Assembly (NCBI GenBank): GCA_963575745.1
Contig: CAUYUJ010001425.1
Span: 445,251-509,250 of the forward strand
Direction of reading: 5' to 3'
DNA length: 64,000 nucleotides
From: Prorocentrum cordatum
Taxonomy: Eukaryota > Sar > Dinophyceae > Prorocentrales > Prorocentraceae
A model generated the notes under the pieces. That model made no database searches and was not told the origin of the DNA. It saw only the letters and a list, made by a program, of their open reading frames with translations. Shown piece by piece: positions 32,415-42,433 of this stretch. The stretch's first letter is position 1. Every line of letters starts with the position of its first letter. Position numbers and translations under genes: made by a program.

Positions 32415-32492
32415 AGAGAGAGAGAGAAAGAGAGCGAGAGAGGGGGGAAACAAAAAAGAAAGAGAGAACGAGAGAGAGAGAGAGGGTCCGCA
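32415..32492. repeat. (GA)n microsatellite with A-run core
   Basis: Reverse complement of the CT plus T-run design at 8.1 and 27.5 kb (GAGA, AAACAAAAAAGAAAGAG, GAGA). Confidence 0.93.
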
Positions 32493-32554
32493 GGGCAGAC
32501 GGGTCTGCCCCTCAGCATGACGCCGGGCCGCGCGCATCGCTCACTTGTGTTCTC

Positions 32555-34095
32555 AGATGTCTTGCCAGCGTTTACGCTGCCGTCCAACGTGCCGTTGGGC
32601 ACTCACGTGGTGCCAGGGCTGCCACTCCAGGAGCCTCGCGCCCCACCACCCATCAGAGGCCGACTGCATCCTGTCGTGGAGACGCCTCTTGGCATCTTCG
32701 AAAGCAACAACCCAATCACGCACATGATACTTGTAAGAAGGATCCAAGCTGCAGCAGTAGAGCGTCTGCTTAAATCCACCCAACATTCGTCCAGGAACCG
32801 CCGTGCGCCACCAACCATTCTCAGTTGCGCACCCTACAGTTGTCGCTGCTGCTCCGATGTGGGCGCCCATGCGCTAGAGCCACGTAGTGCGCATGGCGCC
32901 ACGGATGCCTGGAACCAACTGCGCCCGGTGCTGCAATTTGCTGCGGCAGTTGAAGAACGGCCACAGGCTGCCCAAACGCGCCCAATTCTGTACTGCATCT
33001 CCGTCACCTGGCGGGGACCAAAAGAAAACTTACGCCCAACATACTTTCCGGACTGGCCGTGTTGAAACACCCGCACACTATGCTTCCCACATCGCAGCGC
33101 GGCCGGTCTGTTGTCGACGCTCGTCATAATCATCGTACTACCCCATCTGTAGTTTGAGGCCGCATCTTCGCGCAACCGTCTCCAAAACAACCAGCATTCT
33201 TGACGAGTCTCTGGCAGAAAACGCCATCAACAATGCATCATCGGCTAATCTCAGATGGGTGAGAGGGTCGCCGGTGCTGCCGATGACCATGCCGTAGTAC
33301 GACCCAAGACGATTGAGGTTGAGGCTCGACCGTCGCACCTTCGAGCACTGCCTCCATGACGACGACAAATAAGAAACAAGTTATGGGACCGCCCTGCTTG
33401 ACACAGCGAAACATGTCAATCAATATGCCTATGGTGCCTGTCGTTGTTTGGCATACAATCGTCTGAGCAGATTGATGTATGCATGTCCCATGCTCTGGTC
33501 TGCCAGCGCCTCCCACAGGCTCTCGTATTCGACTGCGTCGGGGGCCTTCTCGAAATCAACCATGCAGATCCGAAGCGGCGTCTTGAATTTGTTGATGCCT
33601 CAGCAAAGAACGCGGTTGTCAGCAACTGGTCGCTGGTCCAATACCCCTTTCGCTCTGCAGTCTGGTCTGTCGACTGCTCCCGTGACGGTGGGTCTCAACA
33701 TCTCGTATCGCATTCTACTGAAAAGTGCGCAACTTACCTCAAATATTGCAATGGAGCTGCAATTCGACGGTGACGAAGAGTCCCACTTCTTGTAGGAGCA
33801 CTGTGGTACTAGCCTGGAGCCGCCCACTCGGTAAGTCTGCGAATGGGTCTAGGAGCTCGTTGAATGTATGTTGCAGCAGAACCCGAAATATCGCGGGGTC
33901 AATCTTGATCATTTCTGCTCTCACTCCATTGTCGTCAGCGGCTGTGTGAATCTTCAACTAGTGAATCGCTGTTTTTACTTCCTCCATGTTGAACGGCAGC
34001 ACGCGATTTGCATCAACAATATCAAATTTACTCTTCGAATGCTCTGGCCGAATGCTCGCGTACAGCTCATGGTATAAAACGCAACAACAAATCTG
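32555..34095 (-). pseudogene. Decayed LINE reverse transcriptase (Jockey/CR1-like), minus strand
   Basis: Reading down the minus strand: FNMEEVKTAIH (~33985), a G-AEMIK-like start and FNELLDPFADLPSG (~33900-33830), a remnant of the nYRPI / LFSRM region (~33750), MVDFEKA with an aberrant following residue (~33555), FRCVKQGGPITCFLF (~33410-33370), LTHLRLADDALLM (YADD variant LADD, plus 33234-33249), GKYVGRKFSFG (the YLGR-type motif, ~33060), and VAPCALRGSSAW (~32900). Segments lie in at least four frame shifts with stops between them. The order matches the RT palm and thumb of endonuclease-RT LINEs. Strongly degenerate, older than the 16-20 kb element. Confidence 0.65.
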
Positions 34096-34620
34096 CAATA
34101 GCATGTTTCTCGTTCACGGGTTTGCCAGACATGTCAAAACAATCGCCAAAACCGCAGAAACCACCAACGAACCACGCTGAGGCACCCGATGGAAAGCACC
34201 ACTCGCCGACGCGCTATCCAGAACCCGATAAGCTCAAGATCCATGTGTGGTCTGTTTACCACCCTACTACCCTCTCCGCTGCCCTCATGGGTCTCATACC
34301 TCCGTCTGCCTAGAGCGATGATCTCCTACCTCCTTCCACCAGCCCCCTCCAGCTGCACACTGGCTTGTCCTACCTGATCGTCCCTGCTTCCATCTCCAGC
34401 CTCCTCCCACTCCTCCTACTTCCTCCTGCCGCCTACTACCTCGTCCTGCCTCCATCGAGATCCTTTCATGAGCTTTTCTAGTTGGGCCCCCTCCGAGCTT
34501 GTAGCATCTCGCCCCTCCTGGTGTTTCGGGTTTGGGCCTCCCGAGTTTTCGGGTTTCGCCCCTGTCGGGATTTCGGGTTCGGCCCTGTCCATTTTGAGAT
34601 TCCGGGGGAATTTCTGTGCT
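34096..34620. other. No supported gene
   Basis: Includes a short run of TTTCGGGTTT-type phrases (34525-34590) and pyrimidine-rich stretches. Confidence 0.45.
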
Positions 34621-35460
34621 CAACTTTCCTCCACGCTAGCCCCCCACGCTCCTTCGCACGGACCACCTGGGCCAGCCGGCCAGGACGACCCTACCCCTGG
34701 CGACGGTGATACAAACGCCATGTACGACGGTGACAACGAAGACTCATTCGGCTTCGTTGGCCACCTCCAACACCGTGAGCCTGGCGACTACCAGATCTTA
34801 GCCTCAGACCCTCTCGGTGCCCCGGCCCGTCTTCCAAGGGACCATGAGAGCCCTAGCGGCAGCCGGACCAGGTTCTATGATCCCCCTGGGAGCTGCGACT
34901 AGACCTGAACGCAACTGCCCTCCGGGAGAGGATATGCAAGGGCGAACCAAAGGGTCACGGACCTTCACTGCGACGGGGCCGTCGCCCCACGCCGCCGTGC
35001 TGGCCAGCACCCCCTCGCTGTGCTTCCTGCCACCAAATACACACCCCGCCCCACCAGGGGACTGGAGGTCTGGGCGGAGACCACTCTTCCCACCAGGGAA
35101 GCGGGGACCCTCCCAGGGGCACTCGGCCGCCCCCCGACAGGCGTTGCGCCCTCACCCACTTCCTTGCGGTGGACCGCCACCAGGCCGCCCGTGAGTCGGA
35201 TCTCGGTGCCAGCATCTTCGCGCTCCAAACGCGCGCCACGCGCCTCGTGCAAACACTGCGTCGCACACACGAACAAGCGGGGCCTCTCCTCGCACGGTTC
35301 CAAATTCCAACGAGCCCAGTCCGTCTGGGACGCCTCACACTCGGTGTCTCCACTGCCCGGCCCACTGGAGCCACCCTCCATAAGGTTATCCAGGCGAGGC
35401 TCAACGCTCACCGCCAGCGAGCACAACAGCCGCTAGTCCTTTTCTCCTGCGTCCCGTGAA
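34620..35460 (+). other. Possible broken plus-strand coding remnant
   Basis: Two stretches look protein-like: DDPTPGDGDTNAMYDGDNED (~34680-34745, frame 1) and DRHQAARESDLGASIFALQT through LHKVIQARLNAHRQRAQQ (~35165-35435, frame 3). They lie in different frames with stops between. No family recognised; possibly the gag-like ORF of an element or a processed pseudogene. Confidence 0.25.
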
Positions 35461-35769
35461 AACGCCTGGCAACACGTCCCACGGATCACGCCTTGGGCTG
35501 CGTCGGGCGATGCCCCGCCGTGATGCCAGTCAGCAGGGACCTGAAGGCACGCATGCCAAAACGTGCTGTACCTGCGCCTTCCTTCGCTTTGGGCGCGCAG
35601 ATTAGGAGTGGAACTCCAGAATCGCCACGCCCATCTGATTTCCAGCTGTAGCCCCACGTAGGGGGGAAGTTTTCGCGACGCCCTCGTTCTTTACACGCGC
35701 CCCCCCTCCAAAAAGGCGTGCGCAGCGGGCGGCCCGGACACCCACTGTCCGAACTTGTGCGCTCTCTTG

Positions 35770-35826
35770 TTCTCTCTCTCTCTCTCTCTCTCTCCCTCTC
35801 CCTTTCACTCCCTCTCGTTCCCTCCC
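35770..35826. repeat. (CT)n microsatellite
   Basis: CT run followed by CCCTCTCGTTCCCTCCC; no T-run core. Confidence 0.93.
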
Positions 35827-35849
35827 ATCAAGTCCTTTTGGCCCATGCT

Positions 35850-35892
35850 GCTCTTACTGCTCCCGCTGCTGCTGCTGCTGCTCCTGCTCCGC
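35850..35892. repeat. (CTG)n run
   Basis: Short CTG repeat with CTC interruptions. Confidence 0.9.
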
Positions 35893-35899
35893 CTCTCTC

Positions 35900-36465
35900 G
35901 CGCCCCCCCCGCCGAGAGCACCAGGACAGAACAAACATTGCCCGGAACGCCAGAAGGAACCTCCTCCTGCTGGCCAGCCAAGTGTGATGTACATCTGCGT
36001 ATCTGCACACGTATTGTTTGGGCGTGCCCTACGCGACCTCGCTGGGGCTGCTTAGGAACGAGTGCTCCTGCATTCGCACTGCCGGCCGAGCCGGGCTCCG
36101 CCCCGTCGCCGCGCGCGCGGCCGCGACGCAAGCAAGTGTACGTGCATACGTATATCTGTACACATAAGTGTGTATACGTGTATACAGCTAGATTCACCTG
36201 GTTGGGTGGGTATGGGGGGAAGCCTCCAGAGCGCCAGCCGCGCCCGCGGACGACCCCGCCGCCATCAGCGGGGAAACGAAGGCGAGGAGGAGGCCCGCGT
36301 CGATGTGGAGGTCGAGGGCCGCCTCGTCGAGGGGCGCGTCGGCACCGGCGGCCTGGGAGGGCACCCGCCAGCTGCAGGACGAGACACAGGAGAAGGAGGA
36401 GGAGGGATGGGATGAAGGAAGCAAGAACAGAGAGGTGAGAGGAGGACGGAGGATTACCGACTGAC
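35900..36465. other. No supported gene
   Basis: Includes a short GTATAC-rich stretch (36135-36190), reminiscent of the longer one at 46870-47165. Confidence 0.5.
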
Positions 36466-36570
36466 TAGCTGACTGACAGGCTGACTGACCGACTGACTGA
36501 CCGACGCGTCCCGAAATGGACACGACTGACTGACTGACCAAAGGCTGACTGACTGACTGACCAAAGGCTC
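36465..36570. repeat. (GACT)n tetranucleotide repeat
   Basis: CTGACTGACTGACC units, with GACTGACCAAAGGCT occurring twice. Confidence 0.92.
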
Positions 36571-36845
36571 AGACGTTCCTTATCGGACACGAACGTCGTT
36601 AGCGACAGCAAGTCTCCTGCTAAGGCCCCCAAAGTCTTGGGGACCACCCTGTCCGGTTCCACATGCTCACACGACTCCGACACGACCTCGTGAAGGTCAT
36701 TGAGGAGGTAGAGGCCTGGCGATCCCAAGTTCTCCTAGCCTGAGTGGCCCAAGACTGGCCCTGCCGAGGCACTGCTAGGGCTGGCATGCTGTTGGGATGT
36801 CGTTGCAACTGACAGAACTAGCTAAGCGGAGACTGCCACCATTGC

Positions 36846-36948
36846 AGGACCGCCCTCAATCCTTGACAATGCCAGACCTTTCTTGTTGACAGTCAACAAC
36901 GAGCACACACACAACGAATGTGCGCGGCGCTAGGGCGACACCACCACC
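36846..36948 (+). repeat. Isolated monomer of the ~83-bp satellite
   Basis: ACCGCCCTCAATCC, then AACGAATGTGCGCGGCGCTA and GGCGA-ACCAC, the landmarks of the array at 40.6-41.2 kb. Confidence 0.7.
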
Positions 36949-37010
36949 ACCACCCCTGCATCAAAGAAGCTGCTGCAGATGATACGATTTGTTTGTGAGT
37001 ATGTCCGCGT

Positions 37011-37102
37011 AGCGGTCGTCACCAGGGGGGAGATAATGGTGAAGCTTGGGCGCGGTGGGGCACGTAGGAGCGGGGGTGCGCTGCGATCGCCACAATATGC
37101 GC
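37011..37102 (+). repeat. Dispersed repeat shared with 48219-48304
   Basis: Common order: CGGTCGT-ACC-GG-GGG, GCTTGGGCG-GGTGGGGCACGT, CGGGGGTGCGC and ATCGCCA. Confidence 0.68.
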
Positions 37103-37299
37103 ACGTTTTTTTGGAGGGGGGGAGGGGCGGGCAGGCCCTCAGTAGACCGAGGCGTAGCCAACCGTTTCCTCATGCGGGGCGACTATTCAGACACTACACA
37201 ATAACACATCCAGCGCTCCGCGCCCTGTGATGCAACAGCGCCGCGCGCAAAATGACGGGAGCGCGCCACGCGCCATGTGGGCACACGCGATGTGGGCGC

Positions 37300-38145
37300 C
37301 CCTGCACCCAGCCGTGCCCCCCAGCAACCAACGAAAGTGGCGGTTGCGCAGTCCTCAACCCCCCGAGGGAGGCGCGAGGTCTCAAATGATCGGCGCAGCC
37401 CTGCACTCCAACGTGGCGCCCAGGAGCCCACGAACGTGGCGACAGTTGCGCAGCTCGCAGATCCCGATGGACAGCGAGGTCTCAAATGATCTGCGCTGCT
37501 CTGCACTCAGCCGCGCCTCCTTGGAACCCGCGCAATTGGCGACGGCCGTGTGGTTCGCAACTCCCGCGGGAGCCGCGACGTCTCAAATGATTTGCGCTGC
37601 CCTGGACATCCGCCGTGCCTCCCAGGAGCAACAGTTGCGCAATTCGCAGCCCCCGAGTGATCCGCGAGGTCTCTCAAATGATTTGCGATGCCCTCGACTG
37701 CGCCGCGCCTCTCAGGAGACCACGAATCTGGCGACAACTGCGCAGTTCGTAACGAGGTCTTAAATGATTTGCGTTGCCCTCCTAAGAGCCCACGAAGAGT
37801 GGCGACAGCTGCACTGCTCGTAGCCACCCAGGGAAACACAGTGTCCCGGCTGGGTCCGTGTAAAATCCCACTCTATTGGACCTCCCCCCCAGAAGCCAAT
37901 GAAAATGGCGACGGCTGCGCAGCTCAAAGCCACCCGGAAAACTGCGAGGTATCGGCTGGGTCCGCGTACACCTCCAGCCCGCGGGACCTCCCAGGAGCCC
38001 ACAGGAGTAGCGACAACTGCGCAGTTCGAAGCCACCCAGAAAGCAGCGAAGTCTCGACTGGGTCCGCATGGCCCTCCACCCCGCTGGACCGCCCAGGAGC
38101 CTGCGAAAGTGCCGACAGTTGTACAATTCGCACCCCCCGGACTGT
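37300..38145 (+). repeat. ~100-bp satellite, about 9 units
   Basis: Core GTGGCGACAGTTGCGCAG (variants) at about 37340, 37437, 37537, 37628, 37730, 37800, 37905, 38010 and 38110. Each is followed by a GC-rich segment, GCGAGGTCTCAAATGAT or CGAGGTATCGGCTGGGTCC, and CCTCCCAGGAGCCCACGAA. Two subtypes are visible (TCAAATGAT before 37780; GGCTGGGTCCG after), suggesting two amplification waves. Confidence 0.88.
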
Positions 38146-38149
38146 ACGA

Positions 38150-38960
38150 GCAATGGAAGCAATGAGGCGGGAGGCGGGAGGAGAGGGGATGAGAAGGCAG
38201 GAGGCAGGATGGTGGAGGAGGAGGAGGGGGAGGAAGCGTTTGTTAAGAGCCACGATGGGGCCGAGAGCAGCGTGCAGCACTGGTCGGCACGCCCGTGCGC
38301 GGCAAGCCGCACTCAGGCGGTGTAAGGCCGCCGCAGACACTCGCCCGTCAGCCGTTCCTGACCAGGGCAGGCAAACGGCCTGCTGCCTCGGGATTCCAGG
38401 CAGCCTTCCTCTGCTCGGGGCGCGCGGCCGACGCGGGCAAGCTGACCCTGCTGCCCCGCGGCCTTCTTCACGGCGCCGGCACCACGGGAGTTACGCCGTG
38501 GCCCCTTGCAGATGTCGACGTAGACGGAGCACGGCGGCGCGCCCTCCTCTGCGCATTGCAAGAGCCACACCCCGTCCGCGCCGACTGTGTGGTCGTCGAA
38601 GGGTGTACTCGTCACCGTCGGGGCCCCAGGCCCAGCACGCTGCCGTTGTCACCGCCAATGAGCTTGAAGAGGCACGTGCAGCCATCGCGGAAATTGGCGT
38701 CCGGCTCCGACCTCGCACCTTGGACGTGCACGTGGCGTCCTCTCCCACCAGCGGCAGCTGCGAGGCAGAGGGCAAGCAGCGGCGCCACAACCGCTATCCA
38801 CGGGCCCCTGCGTTCGCCGCGCGCCTGCTGTGGCGTCTTCGCGCGTCTCTGCGCGCGCTGCCCTGGGGTTGTTGTACGGCCCCCACCGCACCAAAACCAT
38901 CATGGTACTGCGTGCTGGCGGGGGAAGGGCACCCCTCTGAATCCGTTCAGGCAGCGCTTG
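38150..38960. other. No clear gene
   Basis: GC-rich; frames on both strands are open but without recognisable domains. Confidence 0.4.
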
Positions 38961-38971
38961 TCTGCTCAGAG

Positions 38972-39152
38972 TTTGGTCCAGGACGCGTCCTTTGGCGGCG
39001 TGCCAAGGGGAGGGGGGGGGGGCTGGTCATACCCCAGCCAGCGAACAGGTCCAGGACGCGTCCCTTGGCGGCGTGACTTGGTGTTGGGGTGGGTGGGCGT
39101 CCCTGAATCAAGCCCACCGAACTGGTCCAGTACGCGTCCCTTGGCGGCATTT
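38972..39152 (+). repeat. ~74-bp direct repeat, 3 units
   Basis: GGTCCAGGACGCGTCCCTTGG begins near 38975, 39048 and 39124, each with a palindromic GGACGCGTCC core (third: GTACGCGTCC) and followed by CGGCGTG. Confidence 0.85.
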
Positions 39153-40099
39153 CCTCCTCGCGCTCCGCGACGGCTACCGCCAGCTGCTCCACGAGCGTGC
39201 CGCGCTGGGACGTCAGCGGCTGGCCGAGGAGCTGCACGAACTGCTCGGAGTGCTTGAGCCTCATCCACGAGCTGCTCATCGTACAGAGGGCCAGCAGCTG
39301 GGGCAACTCCATGACACGGGGCAGTACCACTGCCTCCGACCAGATCGTCGCCGACCTCAACTGGCTTCTTGTAGAAACTGACGTCAGAGCTGGTCTTACC
39401 GAGCGGCACGCTGTCGACCATCGGCACATCCACGATGCCATCGATCACGAACGCGTGGCCCAGCACGAACTCCCCGACCTCTAGGTCCGAGATGCCCAGG
39501 CTGCCGTCCCTGTGGGGGCGTCCACGACTTGGCTGGTGCCCTCGCACTCGTCCACGTCCATCTCCCCGAGGCCCACGCTGGTGTCGGTCTCCTCCAGCTT
39601 GGTGCCGTCGGCGCGGTGGTCCTCGAAGAGTCTCTCGTCCTCCTCCTTGTCCACCGCCCCGCTCGGCACCATGAGCGGGAAAGGCGCCAGCGCCACGTCG
39701 TCGGAGGACCTGACGGCCTCCGCCCGCCCAGCCTTGGGACTCCGCCACGAGTCTCGCGGGCGGGTGCGAGGGCGAGCCGCCGACGCACGCCTCGGCCAGG
39801 CTCGGCGGCGCCGGCAAACGGGGCCCCCAGCGCCCGCAACGCTAGGCGTGCTGCGGCCGCGCCCAGGCCTGCCGCAAGGCCCCGATGCCCTTGCCGAGGT
39901 CGACGTGCGCCCCGACGTGGCGCCTGGCGGGCTCCATAACCTGCCAGCGCATCGCACGCTCGATGTCCCCCTCGGAGCCGACGCCCGCCAGCAGAGCCCA
40001 CGCCGTGCGCAGCGCCGCAGCCACGGCAGCCGCGATCGCCTGCTGCGAGACGGCGCCCGTAGCTGCGCCCTGAGCAAAGCCCTGGACGTTCATCGCCAT
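39150..40099 (-). pseudogene. Unknown minus-strand gene, frame-broken
   Basis: Four minus-strand segments look coding and are collinear but in changing frames: MAMNVQGFAQGAATGAVSQQ onward (40099-39842); VPSGAVDKEEDERLFEDHRA onward (~39680-39490); LGISDLEVGEFVLGHAFVID onward (~39505-39335, overlapping the end of the previous one after a 1-nt shift); and VMELPQLLAL onward to AVAEREEE (~39330-39155). No domain recognised. Breaks could be introns rather than decay, but the overlap of segments 2 and 3 at 39480-39510 looks like a frameshift. It ends where the 74-bp repeats begin. Confidence 0.35.
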
Positions 40100-40257
40100 G
40101 ACCAGCCCCGCGCTGCCGTTCGACCGTAGGTGTATCGCCTCGACGCCCGCCGCAATCGCCGGGGCCGTACCACAGGGGAACGAGACCGAGCCGCTTTCCT
40201 ATGAAGGGAGAGGCACGCCGCGCTCCTTGCCCGCCCTGGCGCCAAAGGCAGGCTTCA

Positions 40258-40313
40258 GGGGAGGAGGAGGAGGAGGAGGAGGAGGAGGAGGAGGAGGAGG
40301 AGGAGGAGGAGAA
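40258..40313. repeat. (GGA)n tract
   Basis: Pure GGA run. Confidence 0.97.
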
Positions 40314-40319
40314 CCAGTG

Positions 40320-40612
40320 TAAACCCAAGAATCATCAACGATGTTGGAAGTAACCCTCCCTCCAAGCGCCCTCCTCGTAGGCCACTACAACGGTTCATTT
40401 CCATTGAAGGAACTGCTTCGTTGGAGGACAACCGTTTGAAGACCTCGACGCATGCCGAAACATTGTTCTCGGGGTTTCCACACCACGGATCAACCTGATC
40501 GGTGCGTCCTGACGATCTGGAATCGTGCCAGAACACCAATTCTGGGACTTCAACACCGCGAACCAACAACACTGTAGCACCCGTATAATCCTGAATCCTT
40601 CCACATCACCAT
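40320..40612. other. No gene seen
   Basis: Moderate-GC unique sequence leading into the satellite. Confidence 0.5.
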
Positions 40613-41168
40613 TTCTGGTCCGTTGACCATGGGAGCCCGTAGCCTCTTGCAAATGTTTAAAACGAAGGTGCGCGGAGCTAAGGCGAGAACCACATTTTGA
40701 AAAAGAGCCGCCCTCGATCCGTGCATATCTTGCACATGCTGATAACGAATGTGCGCGGCGCTAGAGCGAAAACCACATTTTGAAAAAGAACCGCCCTCAA
40801 TTCGCGAAGCTCTTGCAATTTTGTTAAGCGAATGTGCGTGGCGATAAAGCGAGAACCACCTGTTGAAATTAAACCGCCCTCAATCCGTGAAGCTCTTGCA
40901 CATGTTTAAAACGAATGTGCGCGGCGCTAAGGCGAGAGCCACATGTTGATTACCACCCGTCCTCTATCCGTGAAACTCTTGCAGATGTGTCAAACGAATG
41001 TGTGCGGCGTTAAAGCGAGAACCACATGTTCAAAAAGAACCGCCCTCAGTCCGTGAAGCTCTTGCAATGTTTTCCTTGTTAAGGAAAACCGCATGTGCGC
41101 GGCGCTAAGTCGAGAGCCACATTTTGAAAACGACCCGTCCTCCATCTGTGACGCTGTTGTAATGTTTC
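40613..41168 (+). repeat. ~83-bp satellite, 6-7 units
   Basis: Each unit has GAATGTGCGCGGCGCTAA, GCGAGAACCACATTTTGAAA, ACCGCCCTCAATCCGTGAAG and CTCTTGCACATGTTTAAAAC. Units begin near 40667, 40747, 40830, 40915, 40999 and 41091. Less GC-rich than the surroundings. Confidence 0.9.
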
Positions 41169-41262
41169 AAGCTTCAGAGTTATAAGTGGTGAAGAATCCT
41201 CAGGCGAAACGCCCGGCCCGCCCTGAAAACTGGCTTCGGGGTGCGACAGGGAGAAACTAGTT
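41167..41262 (+). repeat. ~95-bp direct repeat, left copy
   Basis: CAAGCTTCAG, AGTGGTGA-GAA, CGCC-GGCCCGCCCT and GGGGTGCGACAGGGAG-A are shared in order with 41529-41627. Confidence 0.75.
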
Positions 41263-41277
41263 ATAAGGGAAAGGAAT

Positions 41278-41370
41278 GGAGGAGGAGGAGGAGGAGGAGG
41301 AGGAGGAGGAGGAGGAGGAGGAGGAGGAGGAGAGAGGAGGAGGAGGAGGAGGAGGAGGAGGAGGATGAGG
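41278..41370. repeat. (GGA)n tract between the direct repeats
   Basis: Nearly pure GGA run. Confidence 0.97.
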
Positions 41371-41528
41371 AAAGGGAGGAGGGGGGAGGATGGAGACCAC
41401 ATCGCTCTATTCAAAACGAGTACCCAACACTCGGGAGGGTTGGGGTAAAAACGTACGATCGTTACCATTACCCGGGGGAGGAGGGAGGCCTGGATAACGA
41501 CCTTCCAGCGCCAGGGGATGCAGAACAG

Positions 41529-41627
41529 TTTCAAGCTCAAGCTTCAGGTTCAGAAGTGGTGAGGAAGTCTCTGGTGGAACGCCTGGCCCGCCCTACCCGC
41601 GCGCCTGGGGGTGCGACAGGGAGGAGC
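41529..41627 (+). repeat. ~95-bp direct repeat, right copy
   Basis: Second copy of 41167-41262; the pair flanks the GGA tract and a stretch containing CGATCGTTACCATTACCC (41456-41473), a phrase also found near 48360. Confidence 0.75.
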
Positions 41628-41629
41628 TA

Positions 41630-41930
41630 CTCAGGTCCCCCCCTCCTTCCTTTGTTTCCTCCATCCCCTCCCCCTCCTCCTTCCTTGCCTCCGCCCAATC
41701 AGTGCTTGAAGTCTGCTCACGTGGAGCTTCCATCTGGCCTCAAACGAGGACGCATTTGAAGTGCCCACCTGCACGGGAATTCAGTGTCCTACGCACCCCC
41801 GGGTGTATGACTGCATCGTTGCAGGGCGGGCCTCCTCGTACAGGTGCAAATGCTCCAGGTGCGAGCCCCGCTCCACCGCCCGGCTCAGCGCCAGGCCGGC
41901 GGCGGTCCCTCCGCCCGGCGGCCGCCCCCC
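41630..41930. other. No gene seen
   Basis: Pyrimidine-rich then mixed sequence without open frames of note. Confidence 0.5.
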
Positions 41931-42130
41931 CCCCCCCCCCTCCTCCTCCTCCTCCTCCTCCTCCTCCTCCTCCTCCTCCTCCTCCTCCTCCTCCTCCTCC
42001 TCCTCCTCCTCCTCCTTCCTCAGGTCGCCGTCCTCCACTCTCCTCCTGCGTCTGCTTCAGCCTCTTCGTCCTTCTCCTCCCTCGTGCTCCCTCCTCCTCC
42101 TCCTCCTCCTCCTCCTCCTCCTCCTCCTCC
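41930..42130. repeat. (CCT)n tracts
   Basis: Two CCT runs (41937-42015 and 42092-42130) separated by a short mixed stretch. Confidence 0.95.
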
Positions 42131-42281
42131 TGTCCCCCTCTCCCCCCGTCCTTCTTGCACGCCGTCGTCCGCCGCCGCCGGCCCCGCGGAGGAGCCGCGG
42201 AGCTCCAGGGCCGCGGCGAGGGCGCGGGTGGCGCGCCGCAGCCTGGAGCAGAGATTCGCCACGGCAGGCGTGGGTCCTGAG

Positions 42282-42425
42282 CTTAGCTGCCCCGATACGC
42301 AACACGCAACACGCAGCGTATTGATACGGAGCTCAACACGTAGACTGAACACTTGTGTTATGAACACGGACGTTTTGAGCACGGCACGTGTTACGTTTCA
42401 AAACGTGCGTATCAGAGCAGCTGAG
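42282..42425. mobile_element. hAT-like MITE, family A, copy 3, with perfect 8-bp target duplication
   Basis: Left end CTTAGCTGCCCCGATACGC; right end GCGTATCAGAGCAGCTGAG, an imperfect 19-bp inverted repeat. Flanks are GTCCTGAG at 42274-42281 and again at 42426-42433, a perfect 8-bp target-site duplication. At 144 bp it is about 55-60 bp shorter than copies 1 and 2; the missing part lies in the middle. Best evidence for this family's ends. Confidence 0.88.
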
Positions 42426-42433
42426 GTCCTGAG

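Noticed and set aside
34525-34590. TTTCGGG repeats as telomeric DNA
   Set aside because: Only a few irregular copies, not the TTTAGGG type, embedded in mixed sequence.
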